Source: Hyphomonadaceae bacterium (GTDB lineage: Bacteria; Pseudomonadota; Alphaproteobacteria; Caulobacterales; Aquidulcibacteraceae). From it: a stretch of 64,000 nt of DNA. Positions 16,045 to 24,437 of the stretch are shown here, piece by piece. The stretch covers positions 1-64,000 of the forward strand of contig JAKFWO010000028.1 in assembly GCA_021731815.1 (NCBI GenBank). Reading direction: 5' to 3'. The notes beneath the pieces are model-generated. The model ran no database searches and was not told the origin of the DNA. It worked only from the letters and a program-made list of their open reading frames with translations. The stretch's first letter is position 1; every line of letters starts with the position of its first letter. Both the position numbers and the translations under genes were made by a program.

Positions 16045-18393
16045 TCATTGGGCGGCAATATCCATTGGTACGGATTCGGGCAGGTTCCGGGATTGGCGCA
16101 GTGGTAGTGTCACGCGGACCCTCGCCCCTGCGGGGCCGTTTCGGGTTTCGGTCGCCGGGGGCGAAAGGGCGGTCGCCTCGATATGTGATTCCGGGGGCGC
16201 GTCCTCGAGCTGGATCCGCCCTCCATGGTCCTCGATCGCCCTTTTGACGATGGCGAGGCCGAGCCCGGAGCCGCGCGCGCGCGTGCTGACATAGGGCTCG
16301 AACAGCCGGCGCCGGTCCTGGACCGGAAAGCCCGGGCCGTTGTCGGTAATGATGACGCAGACTTCGCCGCGCGCGATCATTTCCTCGGCAACCACGTCGA
16401 CCCGCCCCTGGCGCGGCGCGGCAGAATTATTCATTTGTTCAATGGCCTCCGCCGAGTTCTTGATCAGGTTCGCAAATGCCTGACCGAGGATACGCGCATC
16501 GCATTCGGCGCGAATGGGAGTTTCGGGAAAATGAAGCCCGATCGTGATATCCGGAAATGCCAGCCTTTGGGCAAAGACGGCTTCTCGCAGGATCTCGTGG
16601 ATGCTGGCGGCAGCGAAATCGGGAGCCGGCATACGGGCAAAGGCCGAGAACTCATCCACCATGCGGCGAATATCGCCCACCTGACGCAGTATGGTCTGGG
16701 TGCAGCGGTCAAAGGTGTCGCGGTCGCTCTCGATGGACGGCCCATAGCGCCGGCTGAGCCGTTCGGCCGCCAGCTGAATGGGGGTGAGCGGATTCTTGAT
16801 TTCGTGGGCGATCCGGCGGGCGACATCCTTCCACGCTGCATGGCGCTGGGCGGAGACCAGCCGTGTCATGTCGTCGATGGTCACAATGAATCCGGCACCG
16901 CTTTGTCCGGCGGTGATTCGGACATTCAGATAGAGAACATCGTTGGCCTTTTCGATCTCGATCTGCTCGCCCATGGGGTGTTGGGGATTGCGCGGGACCC
17001 GATCGATCAGTTCGCCGAGAGCCGGGAGAAGGGCCACAAGGGGAATTCCCGTCAATTCTTCGGCATTGCGCTCCAGAAGATCACAGGCCGCGCGATTGGC
17101 GAGTGTAATCCGGCCGTCATTGTCCAGCCCAAGCACTCCTGACGAGACCCCCGACAACACCGTTTCAATGAAATGCGAGCGGTCTTCGGCTTCCGATCGG
17201 GCGCGGATGAGGTCCCCGTGCTGGGTCTCGAGCCGGGATGTCATCCCGTTAAAGGCCCGCGACAGGGCTTCAACTTCATCCCCGCCCGGCCGGGCTGGCA
17301 CCCTCGCCGAAAGATCGCCCGTGCGCACGCGCCGCGCCGCCACCACCAGCCGGCTGATCGGGCCAACGATCGAATTGGCGGCGGAAAGCCCGATCCAGGT
17401 TGCCGCGAAGAAGATCAGCAGCGCCGTCTGCAAATAAGCGAGCGAGAGTATGAGTTGCAGCCGGCCCTGACGGGCCTCGGCGGCGCGATATTCCCGCACC
17501 CGGTCCTGCGCCACGCGCAATTGTCGCCAGATCGATCCATCCACATAACGAATGGCGTAGAGATAGATCTCAGGCTCGCCCTGCAAGCGGTACAGAGCAC
17601 GGATCACATTGGTGTCTTCTTCCGGCCGTGCTGCCACGCCGCCGCTGCGGGCATTGGCGAAGGTCTGGGCATTCGGGGCCGCAAATTGCGGCGCGCCATC
17701 CGATTCGGCGCGCACCAATGGCCTGCCCCCGGCATCCACCAAATAGGCCGCCGAAAAGCTGCGATAAATGGCCTGCGTGCGCAGATAGGTGGCGAGTTCA
17801 GTGGCGCTGGCCGCATTGGCACGCGCATTATCGACATCTTCGGCCATCGCGAGCACTTCGCCGCGCAAATTCTCGACCGTCTCGCGCACATAGGCCTGGG
17901 CGGCCTCGACCGATTTGTCAACGATGGTGGAAATGCGGGTGTCGAACCAGGCTTCCACGGAACGAAACAGGGTAAGGCTGAGAAACGCCGCGACGATCGC
18001 CGCCGGTGCAACGGCTGCAAAGCCGAACAAAGCCGCGAAACGCAATTTGAGCCGCGCCCCGGATTCAGGCCGATTCAGCCCGCGTCCGATCCGCCACAAT
18101 TGCCGGATGAGTACGGCAGCAATCGCCAGGATCAGCGCGAAATTCAGCGCCAGCAGCCAGATCATCCAGGGGCTGGCAGGCGGGATGGGCCCGGCCCCTG
18201 AAATCGAGAGAAATGTGATTGCTGCCGCGATCAGCCCCGCTACAGCAAAGACATAGGGCATTGCGGAAATGCCGAGGCGCTGTGCATCCAGCGTGCCCCG
18301 CCCGATGCGCGCCCCTTCGGCCTCTATCTGTGCGGGATCGGATTCAGCTGGCACGCGGGTTCCTGATGATAATTCGTTGGCCCGGGGACCCAT
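16045..18393 (-). CDS. ntrY: nitrogen/redox sensor histidine kinase NtrY
   Basis: A membrane histidine kinase of about 782 residues. The order is N-terminal membrane helices, a large periplasmic sensor region, a further helix (LAYLQTALLIFFAATWIGL), HAMP (SIVGPISRLVVAARRVRTGDLSARV), a PAS domain, the H-box RRIAHEIKNPLTP with phospho-His, and the ATPase boxes NLIKNSAEA, DNGPGFP and GSGLGLAIVKR. The start at 18393 has GGAG close by; a GTG at 18447 in the same frame is the alternative. It lies downstream of ntrC and pairs with ntrX. An NtrZ-like candidate regulator is encoded at 50442. Confidence 0.95.
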   Translation of the reverse strand: MGPRANELSSGTRVPAESDPAQIEAEGARIGRGTLDAQRLGISAMPYVFAVAGLIAAAITFLSISGAGPIPPASPWMIWLLALNFALILAIAAVLIRQLWRIGRGLNRPESGARLKLRFAALFGFAAVAPAAIVAAFLSLTLFRSVEAWFDTRISTIVDKSVEAAQAYVRETVENLRGEVLAMAEDVDNARANAASATELATYLRTQAIYRSFSAAYLVDAGGRPLVRAESDGAPQFAAPNAQTFANARSGGVAARPEEDTNVIRALYRLQGEPEIYLYAIRYVDGSIWRQLRVAQDRVREYRAAEARQGRLQLILSLAYLQTALLIFFAATWIGLSAANSIVGPISRLVVAARRVRTGDLSARVPARPGGDEVEALSRAFNGMTSRLETQHGDLIRARSEAEDRSHFIETVLSGVSSGVLGLDNDGRITLANRAACDLLERNAEELTGIPLVALLPALGELIDRVPRNPQHPMGEQIEIEKANDVLYLNVRITAGQSGAGFIVTIDDMTRLVSAQRHAAWKDVARRIAHEIKNPLTPIQLAAERLSRRYGPSIESDRDTFDRCTQTILRQVGDIRRMVDEFSAFARMPAPDFAAASIHEILREAVFAQRLAFPDITIGLHFPETPIRAECDARILGQAFANLIKNSAEAIEQMNNSAAPRQGRVDVVAEEMIARGEVCVIITDNGPGFPVQDRRRLFEPYVSTRARGSGLGLAIVKRAIEDHGGRIQLEDAPPESHIEATALSPPATETRNGPAGARVRVTLPLRQSRNLPESVPMDIAAQ

Positions 18394-18471
18394 GCTCTCC
18401 GGATGTCGAATGGCGATCGGCTCCCAGCCCCATGACCAAATTGCCACGACCTGTGTGGCAATTGCAACACG

Positions 18472-19971
18472 CTAATCATTATCCGGGGAACCCTCAAGCC
18501 CCAGTGCCACAATGCGCGCCCGCAGCGTATTGCGGTTGAGCCCGAGAATTTCGGCGGCGCGCAATTTGTTTCCGCGCGTTCGCCCAAGCACCAGCCGTAA
18601 CAAAGGCCGCTCGAGCGCTGCGAAAACCGCGTCATGCAGCCCAGTCTTATGACCGGACCCGCGGGTACCGGCCTGCTGAACAGCCAGAAGGCCGGGCAAT
18701 ATATCGGCGACAATCGCCGCGAAACGGGTTTCGAGGTCCTCTTCATTTTCCGCAGCAGCTTGACGGAGATGGAGCGATTCGGCCGTATTCAGGGCTGAAA
18801 TCCGTTGGCCGGGATTGAGCGCGGCCAGCCGGCGCACCAGATTTTCCAGTTCGCGCACATTGCCGGGCCAGGAATGGCGCTTGAGAAGTTCGAGCGCTTC
18901 CGGCTCGAAGCTTTTTTTGACGAGAACGCTGCCAGCCGGCTCGTGACGGGCGAGAAACGCACGCGCAAGGTCGGAGGCATCATTGTCCCGTTCCCGCAAG
19001 GGGGGAAGCCTGAGCGACACGACATTCAGTCGCCAATAGAGTTCACTGCGAAACCGGCCATCGGCAACGGCTTCCGCCAGATCCTGGTCCGCGTCAACGA
19101 TCAGGCGCGGCGCGCAAAAGGTTCCCGGATGGCTGGCAAGCATTCTTTCTCGTTCAGCGAGCCAGGCCGACAACCGGGTCTGGACGCCCGGACCGAGTGC
19201 GTCCACCGATTGCAGGTACAGGGTGCCCGAATGGGTCTCGGCAAGCTGGCCATGCTTTGGGTCGCCGTCGACGCCAAACAGGGTGCGTTCCACGGCATTG
19301 CCCGATATGGCGGCGAGGTTGATGGTTGAAAAAGGCAGGCCCCGACGGCGTGAGAGATCGTGGATGAGCCGCGCGGTCAACGCCTTTCCGGTTCCCGGCT
19401 CCCCGGTCAGCAAGACGGTGAGGTCGGTGTTCATCACCCGGGCGATGATGCGATAGACCTCCTGCATGGCCGGTGAGCGCCCGATCATCGGCAAGGGGTC
19501 CGTGACCGGTTCATCCTGCCCCCCGCCATCGCGTCCGCCCGCCCGCGAATTGGCCTTCGCGGTGGATTTGGTTGCCGCCCGGTTGGCAGTCAGCAATAAT
19601 TGGTCAAGATCAAAGGGCTTCGGCAGATAATCAAAGGCACCATGTTCGATTGCGGCAGCGGCGGTCAGGACATTGTTCTGCGCCGACACCACGATCACCG
19701 GCAGATCGGGCCGCGCGGCGCGGATGCGGGGCAGCAGGTCGAAGATGCTTTCGTCTTCCATATAGACATCGGTGATGACGAGATCGCCTTCCCCCTCCGA
19801 CACCCAGCGCCACAGGGCCCCGGGCGCGGACGTTGCGCGAACGCGAAACCCTTCCCGCGTCAGTGCCTGGCTCAGGACTGTGCGGATCGAACTGTCATCA
19901 TCGGCCAGCAGGACGGTCCGGCCGGTCGAAGGGGTGGCAGATCGTTCCGTTAATTCGCGGGGGAGGGTCAT
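18472..19971 (-). CDS. ntrC: NtrC response regulator with a degenerate AAA+ core
   Basis: A 499-residue NtrC, the output regulator of nitrogen limitation paired with NtrB. The receiver (1-120) keeps the acidic pocket and Asp68. Walker A is GEPGTGKA (190-197). The Walker B segment GTLYLQSVD (249-257) has Gln254 and Ser255 where active AAA+ activators have Asp-Glu. The loop after LFG (VDGDPKHGQLAE) lacks GAFTGA. The Fis-type helix-turn-helix at the C-terminus is normal (KLRAAEILGLNRNTLRARI). ATP hydrolysis and sigma-54 contact are therefore probably lost while phosphorylation and DNA binding stay. The start overlaps the ntrB stop (ATGA). It could act at sigma-70 promoters, as reported for Rhodobacter capsulatus NtrC. 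Confidence 0.93.
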   Translation of the reverse strand: MTLPRELTERSATPSTGRTVLLADDDSSIRTVLSQALTREGFRVRATSAPGALWRWVSEGEGDLVITDVYMEDESIFDLLPRIRAARPDLPVIVVSAQNNVLTAAAAIEHGAFDYLPKPFDLDQLLLTANRAATKSTAKANSRAGGRDGGGQDEPVTDPLPMIGRSPAMQEVYRIIARVMNTDLTVLLTGEPGTGKALTARLIHDLSRRRGLPFSTINLAAISGNAVERTLFGVDGDPKHGQLAETHSGTLYLQSVDALGPGVQTRLSAWLAERERMLASHPGTFCAPRLIVDADQDLAEAVADGRFRSELYWRLNVVSLRLPPLRERDNDASDLARAFLARHEPAGSVLVKKSFEPEALELLKRHSWPGNVRELENLVRRLAALNPGQRISALNTAESLHLRQAAAENEEDLETRFAAIVADILPGLLAVQQAGTRGSGHKTGLHDAVFAALERPLLRLVLGRTRGNKLRAAEILGLNRNTLRARIVALGLEGSPDND

Positions 19972-21152
19972 GACGGGATAATCTCCGTTCCCGCCGACAA
20001 TTCCGGCGCATTGAAGGGCAGAACGAGGCGGAATTTGGTGAGGCCTGGCCGGCTCTCACATTCGACAAGGCCGCCATGGGCGGCGGCGGCTTCGGCGACC
20101 ACCGATAATCCGAGCCCCGTTCCGCGCGGCTTGGTCGTGACAAAGGGCAGAAACAGGGATGGTCGAATGTCGTCCGGGATTCCGGTCCCGCGATCGGTGA
20201 TGCAGATTTCCACCCCGCCCCGTCCGGCCCTGGCGGCCCCGGTGAATGTGACACCGGATCGGGCTTTGGTCTGGATGGATAATGCCGGAGGCCCCGCGCC
20301 ATCCCCCGCAGATGACAGCGGCGGAACAGCCGGCGCGTTCGCCATCGCCTCGGCCCCGTTGCGCAACAGATTGAGCACGGCCTGCACCAGCAAATCCTCA
20401 TGGCCGGGTATGTCCGGCAAAGACGGGTCATAATCCTCCGCAATCCCGAGACCCGAAGCGAAACCTGCCAGCGCCATTTCACGGGCCCGTCGCAACACGG
20501 CATGGATATTCAGCAATTTCTTCGCGCCGGAATCCATGGGGCTGACATTGTCCAGCCGGTCGATCAGGCGGGCGATCCGGTCGCTTTCAGCGACGATGAT
20601 TTCCAGCAGATCACGATGGTCACCAGATGCTTCACGCAGCAGGAATTGCGCGGCCCCCTTGAGGCCTGCCAGCGGGTTGCGCACTTCATGGGCGATGAGT
20701 GCCGCGAGTCCCGATGGGCGCTGCGCCCCGGTTCCCGGCCGGTAGAGCTTGCGTGTGGGATCGGTTCGGATGAGCAGCACGAGATTATCGCAATCCGGGG
20801 CAGGCATGCCGGCCCTGGTGGAATTCGGAACCAGACGCGCCGCCGAGATGGTGGCGACGAGCGACGATCCGATTCCGCGTCCCGGCTTCAGGCTCATTTC
20901 GCCGATCGCAGCACCGGTGGCGCGCGCGCTGGCGAGCAAAGCCGCAAGATCCGGGCTAAGGCTCAATGCTTCAGACAAAGGCGCGCCCGCCAGAATGGTG
21001 CGGCTGCGGCCGAGCAACGTTTCGGCCGCGGCGTTCATTGCGCTGATCCGGTCGCCTGCATCAATCGCTACGACAGCAGCGGGCAAGGCATCGAGCAGGG
21101 CTTCGGCCCCCGGTGGATGAATATCGGAGCGTGGCGAACCGGCCGGACTCAC
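19968..21152 (-). CDS. ntrB: nitrogen regulation histidine kinase NtrB
   Basis: A 394-residue soluble kinase/phosphatase that phosphorylates NtrC under PII control. An N-terminal PAS domain begins LLDALPAAVVAIDAGDRI. The H-box is LIAHEVRNPLAGLKGAAQFL. The ATPase boxes are LLRNGAEAM, DRGTGIP and GTGLGLSVVAEAAAAHGG. The long frame extends into dusB, but the GTG at 21152 overlaps the dusB stop as GTGA, and the family alignment starts soon after, so I use it. It is coupled to dusB upstream and ntrC downstream by 4-base overlaps. Confidence 0.95.
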   Translation of the reverse strand: MSPAGSPRSDIHPPGAEALLDALPAAVVAIDAGDRISAMNAAAETLLGRSRTILAGAPLSEALSLSPDLAALLASARATGAAIGEMSLKPGRGIGSSLVATISAARLVPNSTRAGMPAPDCDNLVLLIRTDPTRKLYRPGTGAQRPSGLAALIAHEVRNPLAGLKGAAQFLLREASGDHRDLLEIIVAESDRIARLIDRLDNVSPMDSGAKKLLNIHAVLRRAREMALAGFASGLGIAEDYDPSLPDIPGHEDLLVQAVLNLLRNGAEAMANAPAVPPLSSAGDGAGPPALSIQTKARSGVTFTGAARAGRGGVEICITDRGTGIPDDIRPSLFLPFVTTKPRGTGLGLSVVAEAAAAHGGLVECESRPGLTKFRLVLPFNAPELSAGTEIIPS

Positions 21153-22297
21153 GCCGGGTCCTCTTCGAAGTGGAGCGCGGGTGCTGGCTCGTCCCCGGGG
21201 GACGCACCGAGCAAAGCCTGCGCGCGCGCGCAATCGCCCTCGATAAACCACGCCTCGACCCCCCGGGCGACGCGCGCGGGGTCGGTTTCAGTGCACAGGG
21301 CCCGGCGAAATTCCAGGGTGCCGGGCAGGGAATGCGGATCGGGATTGGCGTCGACCCACGCCGCCAGATGTTTGCGGGCCACCTTGGTGCCGAGTGCGGT
21401 GCCATAAAGCCGCAGGCTTTCCTCATGGAGTCGCAGCAAGGACAGGCCAAGCGCCGGGCGGTCGGGTCGCTGATAGTCCCGGCCCGCCAGTCCGGCGGCG
21501 ATTTCCCCGATGAGCCAGGGCCGCCCCATCGCCGCGCGCCCCACCATCACCCCATCCGCCCCCGAAGCGCACAAGGCGGCGCGGGCCGAAGCCAGATCTT
21601 CGATATCTCCATTGACGATCAGCGGAATGGCGATCGCGCGGCGAACCGCCGCCACCGCCGTCCAATCGGCACGACCCTTGTAGAACTGACAGCGCGTGCG
21701 ACCATGGACGATGATCGCCGCCACGCCAAGCCGATCGGCGAGTGCCGCAAGCGCGGGTGCCTGATGCGTCATGGCATCCCAGCCAAGCCGCATCTTGACC
21801 GTCACGGGCAGCCCGGCCGCGCCTTCGAGCACGGCTTCGATCAATCGCGCACACAGATCCGGGTCGCGCATGAGTGCTGCACCGGCCGCAGCGCCGGTCA
21901 CCTGTTTGGCCGGGCAGCCCATATTGATGTCGATGATGTCGACCCCGTCCTCCCTGGCGCGGGCGGCACCGAGCTTCATCCATTTCGGCTCGCGGCCGGC
22001 CAATTGGCGAATGTCGGGGCTGCGCATTACATCGGGGGACCGGCTTTCTCCGTGCCGGGTCAGCGGTGCGGCACGGCGGGTCATGTCCGCGCGGTTGGCG
22101 AGCAATGCTTCGCAGGCGACCATTTCCGAGACCGCAGCCGGCGCGCCCATGGCCAGCGCCTCGGCGCGGAAGGGTGCGTCGGTTACACCCGCCATCGGCG
22201 CAAGCAGTGCCCTGCCCGACAGCGTGAAGCCGCCGAATTTCAGTTCGGCGAATTCCGGCAGGTCGATTTCGGATGCAAATGAAATGGTTTCGCTCAT
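21149..22297 (-). CDS. dusB: tRNA-dihydrouridine synthase DusB (NifR3)
   Basis: A 382-residue FMN enzyme that reduces uridines in the tRNA D-loop. The fold shows APMAGVTDAPFR (FMN site), INMGCPAKQV with catalytic Cys128, VKMRLGWD, IVHGRTRCQFYKGRADW, and the VNGDIED and GVMVGRAAMGRPW phosphate-binding motifs. It heads the nifR3-ntrBC operon, an arrangement known in Rhodobacter, Azospirillum and rhizobia. The ntrB start overlaps its stop. Confidence 0.95.
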   Translation of the reverse strand: MSETISFASEIDLPEFAELKFGGFTLSGRALLAPMAGVTDAPFRAEALAMGAPAAVSEMVACEALLANRADMTRRAAPLTRHGESRSPDVMRSPDIRQLAGREPKWMKLGAARAREDGVDIIDINMGCPAKQVTGAAAGAALMRDPDLCARLIEAVLEGAAGLPVTVKMRLGWDAMTHQAPALAALADRLGVAAIIVHGRTRCQFYKGRADWTAVAAVRRAIAIPLIVNGDIEDLASARAALCASGADGVMVGRAAMGRPWLIGEIAAGLAGRDYQRPDRPALGLSLLRLHEESLRLYGTALGTKVARKHLAAWVDANPDPHSLPGTLEFRRALCTETDPARVARGVEAWFIEGDCARAQALLGASPGDEPAPALHFEEDPA

Positions 22298-22469
22298 CTG
22301 ATCAAAATATAGGCGCCTGAGATTTGTGCAACAATTTTCGCCCGCCGACCCAAGCTCGGGACATCAGGGCTCCGGACTTTGGTGCCCCCGACACAGGGCG
22401 GCCGTTTTCTTTTTTGGTCCGGGCCGCTATCTGGTCCGGAATTCCGTCGTGCCTGCCTGAAAGTTTTCC

Positions 22470-23633
22470 ATGTCCGCCGTAAAAGCTGCTGCTATCATCG
22501 TCGCTGCCGGGAGAGGCGAGCGCGCTGGCGGGGGCGATTTTCCCAAGCAATTCAAGCCCTTGCTTGGTCGCCCCATCCTCGCCTGGTCGATCCGGGCATT
22601 TGCCGCCGATCCCCGGTTCGGGAAAATCATCGTCGTGACGAAACGGGAATGGTTCGACCAGGTTTCTGCCTTGGCCGAAGGGATCGACGTCACATTGGTC
22701 GAAGGCGGACCGACCCGCACCGACAGTGTGCGCAATGGTCTCGAATCATCGGCCAATGGAAGCGAAGTGGAGTTCGTCTTCATCCATGATGCCGCCCGGC
22801 CGGGGCTCGACCGTGAGGTGCTGGATGGCCTGTTCGCCGCGCTGGAGGTTTTCCCCGCAGCGATTCCGGTTTTGCGTGTGGCGGATGCGCTGTTGCGGGA
22901 TCATTCCTCCGGTTCCCAGAGCGAGATCGACCGCGAGGGACTCTGCCGGGTGCAGACACCGCAGGCCTTTCACCTTACTCCGATCATCGCGGCGTTCAAA
23001 TCCCTGCCCGCAGGCGCGAGCCATGTCGACGACGCGGCCATCGCGCGCGCCGCCGGCCTTGCCGTCGGCCTGGCACCGGGCCATGAAAGGCTGATGAAGG
23101 TCACCCATCCGGGGGATTTCGCGGAAATGGAGGCGCGCATGGGTCTGAGGCCCGCCATTGGCAATGGCTTTGACGTCCATGAATTCGAGCCGGGCGACCA
23201 TGTCATCCTGTGCGGCGTCAAAATCCCTTATGCGGCGAAACTCAAAGGCCATTCCGACGCCGATGCGGGCTTCCATGCGCTCACCGATGCATTGCTCGGG
23301 GCCATCTCGGCCGGCGATATCGGCGATCATTTCCCACCGACCGAGGAGAAATGGCGGGGCGCGCCTTCCGACCTGTTTCTGGCGCATGCCCGCCAGCTCG
23401 TGGAAGCGCGCGGCGGGCGCATTTCCAATGTCGATCTGACCATCATTTGCGAAGCCCCGAAGGTGAAGCCGTTCCGTGAACAGATGCGGGCGGAAACCGC
23501 GCGGGTGCTCGGGCTGAAATCCGACCAGGTAGGAATCAAGGCGACGACCACGGAGGGTCTCGGTTTTACCGGCCGGCGCGAGGGGCTGGCGGCGCTGGCC
23601 AGCGCCTGTGTCCTGTTGCCCGGAGGGGATTGA
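22470..23633 (+). CDS. ispDF: bifunctional IspD/IspF isoprenoid enzyme
   Basis: A 387-residue fusion of two MEP-pathway enzymes. Residues 1-225 are the cytidylyltransferase IspD, with AAAIIVAAGRGERAGG, PKQF, VEGGPTRTDSV, HDAARP and TPQAF. Residues 228-387 are the cyclodiphosphate synthase IspF, with the metal motif GNGFDVHEF, GHSDADAGFHALTDALLGA and ATTTEGLGFTGRREG. Fusion is common in alphaproteobacteria. The stop overlaps the cinA-like start by one base. It is divergent from dusB, again a conserved alphaproteobacterial arrangement. Confidence 0.97.
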   Translation: MSAVKAAAIIVAAGRGERAGGGDFPKQFKPLLGRPILAWSIRAFAADPRFGKIIVVTKREWFDQVSALAEGIDVTLVEGGPTRTDSVRNGLESSANGSEVEFVFIHDAARPGLDREVLDGLFAALEVFPAAIPVLRVADALLRDHSSGSQSEIDREGLCRVQTPQAFHLTPIIAAFKSLPAGASHVDDAAIARAAGLAVGLAPGHERLMKVTHPGDFAEMEARMGLRPAIGNGFDVHEFEPGDHVILCGVKIPYAAKLKGHSDADAGFHALTDALLGAISAGDIGDHFPPTEEKWRGAPSDLFLAHARQLVEARGGRISNVDLTIICEAPKVKPFREQMRAETARVLGLKSDQVGIKATTTEGLGFTGRREGLAALASACVLLPGGD

Positions 23634-24130
23634 TGGGTGAGGATGCGCTCGACCGGGAAATCGCAGCGCTCGCGGCCGGGATCATTGCCCGGGCAACCCG
23701 TTCAGGACAATATTTGGGAAGCGTCGAGAGCTGCACCGGCGGGCTGGTCGCGGCTGCCCTGACCGACATACCGGGTTCGTCTGCGGCTTTTGACCGCGGG
23801 ATTGTCACCTATTCCAATATCGCCAAGCAGGAAATGGCAGGCGTATCGGCCGAAATCATCGCGGCCCATGGTGCGGTGTCGGAGGCCTGTGCCCGCGCCA
23901 TGGCCGCAGGCTTTCGGGGGCGCGCCGGGCTCGATCTGGTGGTCTCGGTCACCGGAATCGCCGGGCCGGGCGGCGGAAGTCCGGACAAGCCGGTCGGGCT
24001 GGTCTGGTTCGCCTGCGCCAGTCGCGATGGGGTGTCGGCACTGGCGGAGCATTTTGGCGATCAGGGCCGGGCGCTGATCCGCCGCCTCGCCGTTCGCCGC
24101 GCCCTGTCATTGTTCGAGGCGCGCCTGTAA
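23633..24130 (+). CDS. CinA C-terminal-domain protein, NMN amidohydrolase-like
   Basis: A 165-residue stand-alone CinA C-terminal domain (PncC family), which deamidates nicotinamide mononucleotide. Motifs are SVESCTGGLVAAALTDIPGSS, FDRGIVTYSN, HGAVSE, and VTGIAGPGGGSPDKPVGLVW. The start is the ATG of TGATG shared with the ispDF stop; GGAGGGG is 5 bases ahead, and a TTG three bases earlier is less likely. It is co-transcribed with ispDF. The RIME-like repeat follows within 7 bases and its first hairpin may terminate the operon. Confidence 0.93.
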   Translation: MGEDALDREIAALAAGIIARATRSGQYLGSVESCTGGLVAAALTDIPGSSAAFDRGIVTYSNIAKQEMAGVSAEIIAAHGAVSEACARAMAAGFRGRAGLDLVVSVTGIAGPGGGSPDKPVGLVWFACASRDGVSALAEHFGDQGRALIRRLAVRRALSLFEARL

Positions 24131-24136
24131 TCCTGT

Positions 24137-24332
24137 CCAGAGCTTTTTCCGGTCGAATGGAATCATTCAACCGGAATAAAAAGCTCTTGTTTCAGATATT
24201 CAGAGCATCGGTCGATCAAACCGAACCTGTTTGATCGGACGATGCTCTGGAGCGCGTTCAGAAAAAGTGGAATCCGGTTTTTCGCCTGAACGCGCTCCAA
24301 ATCACTGAATCCGAGCATTTTCAATTCAGACA
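24137..24332. repeat. RIME-like palindromic intergenic repeat, copy 2 (composite)
   Basis: The left part, 24137-24251, matches copy 1 at 11665-11782. The right part, 24244-24332, matches copy 3 at 30574-30660 in inverse orientation, so the two sub-elements join here. The right part holds GGAGCGCGTTCAG closed by CTGAACGCGCTCC around a core containing GGAATCCGGTTTTT. The element follows cinA at once and fills most of the 307-base gap before the AMP-ligase gene. Nothing else is seen in 24333-24437. Confidence 0.88.
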
Positions 24333-24437
24333 TTCGACTCGGATTTCCGTGAAGACGCTCCAGGTAATGGAAGGTATGGCCGCGCTTGCCCCTCTTCCGG
24401 TTTCGGGCGAAAAGAGATCCGATTCCGAGGATGGCCA

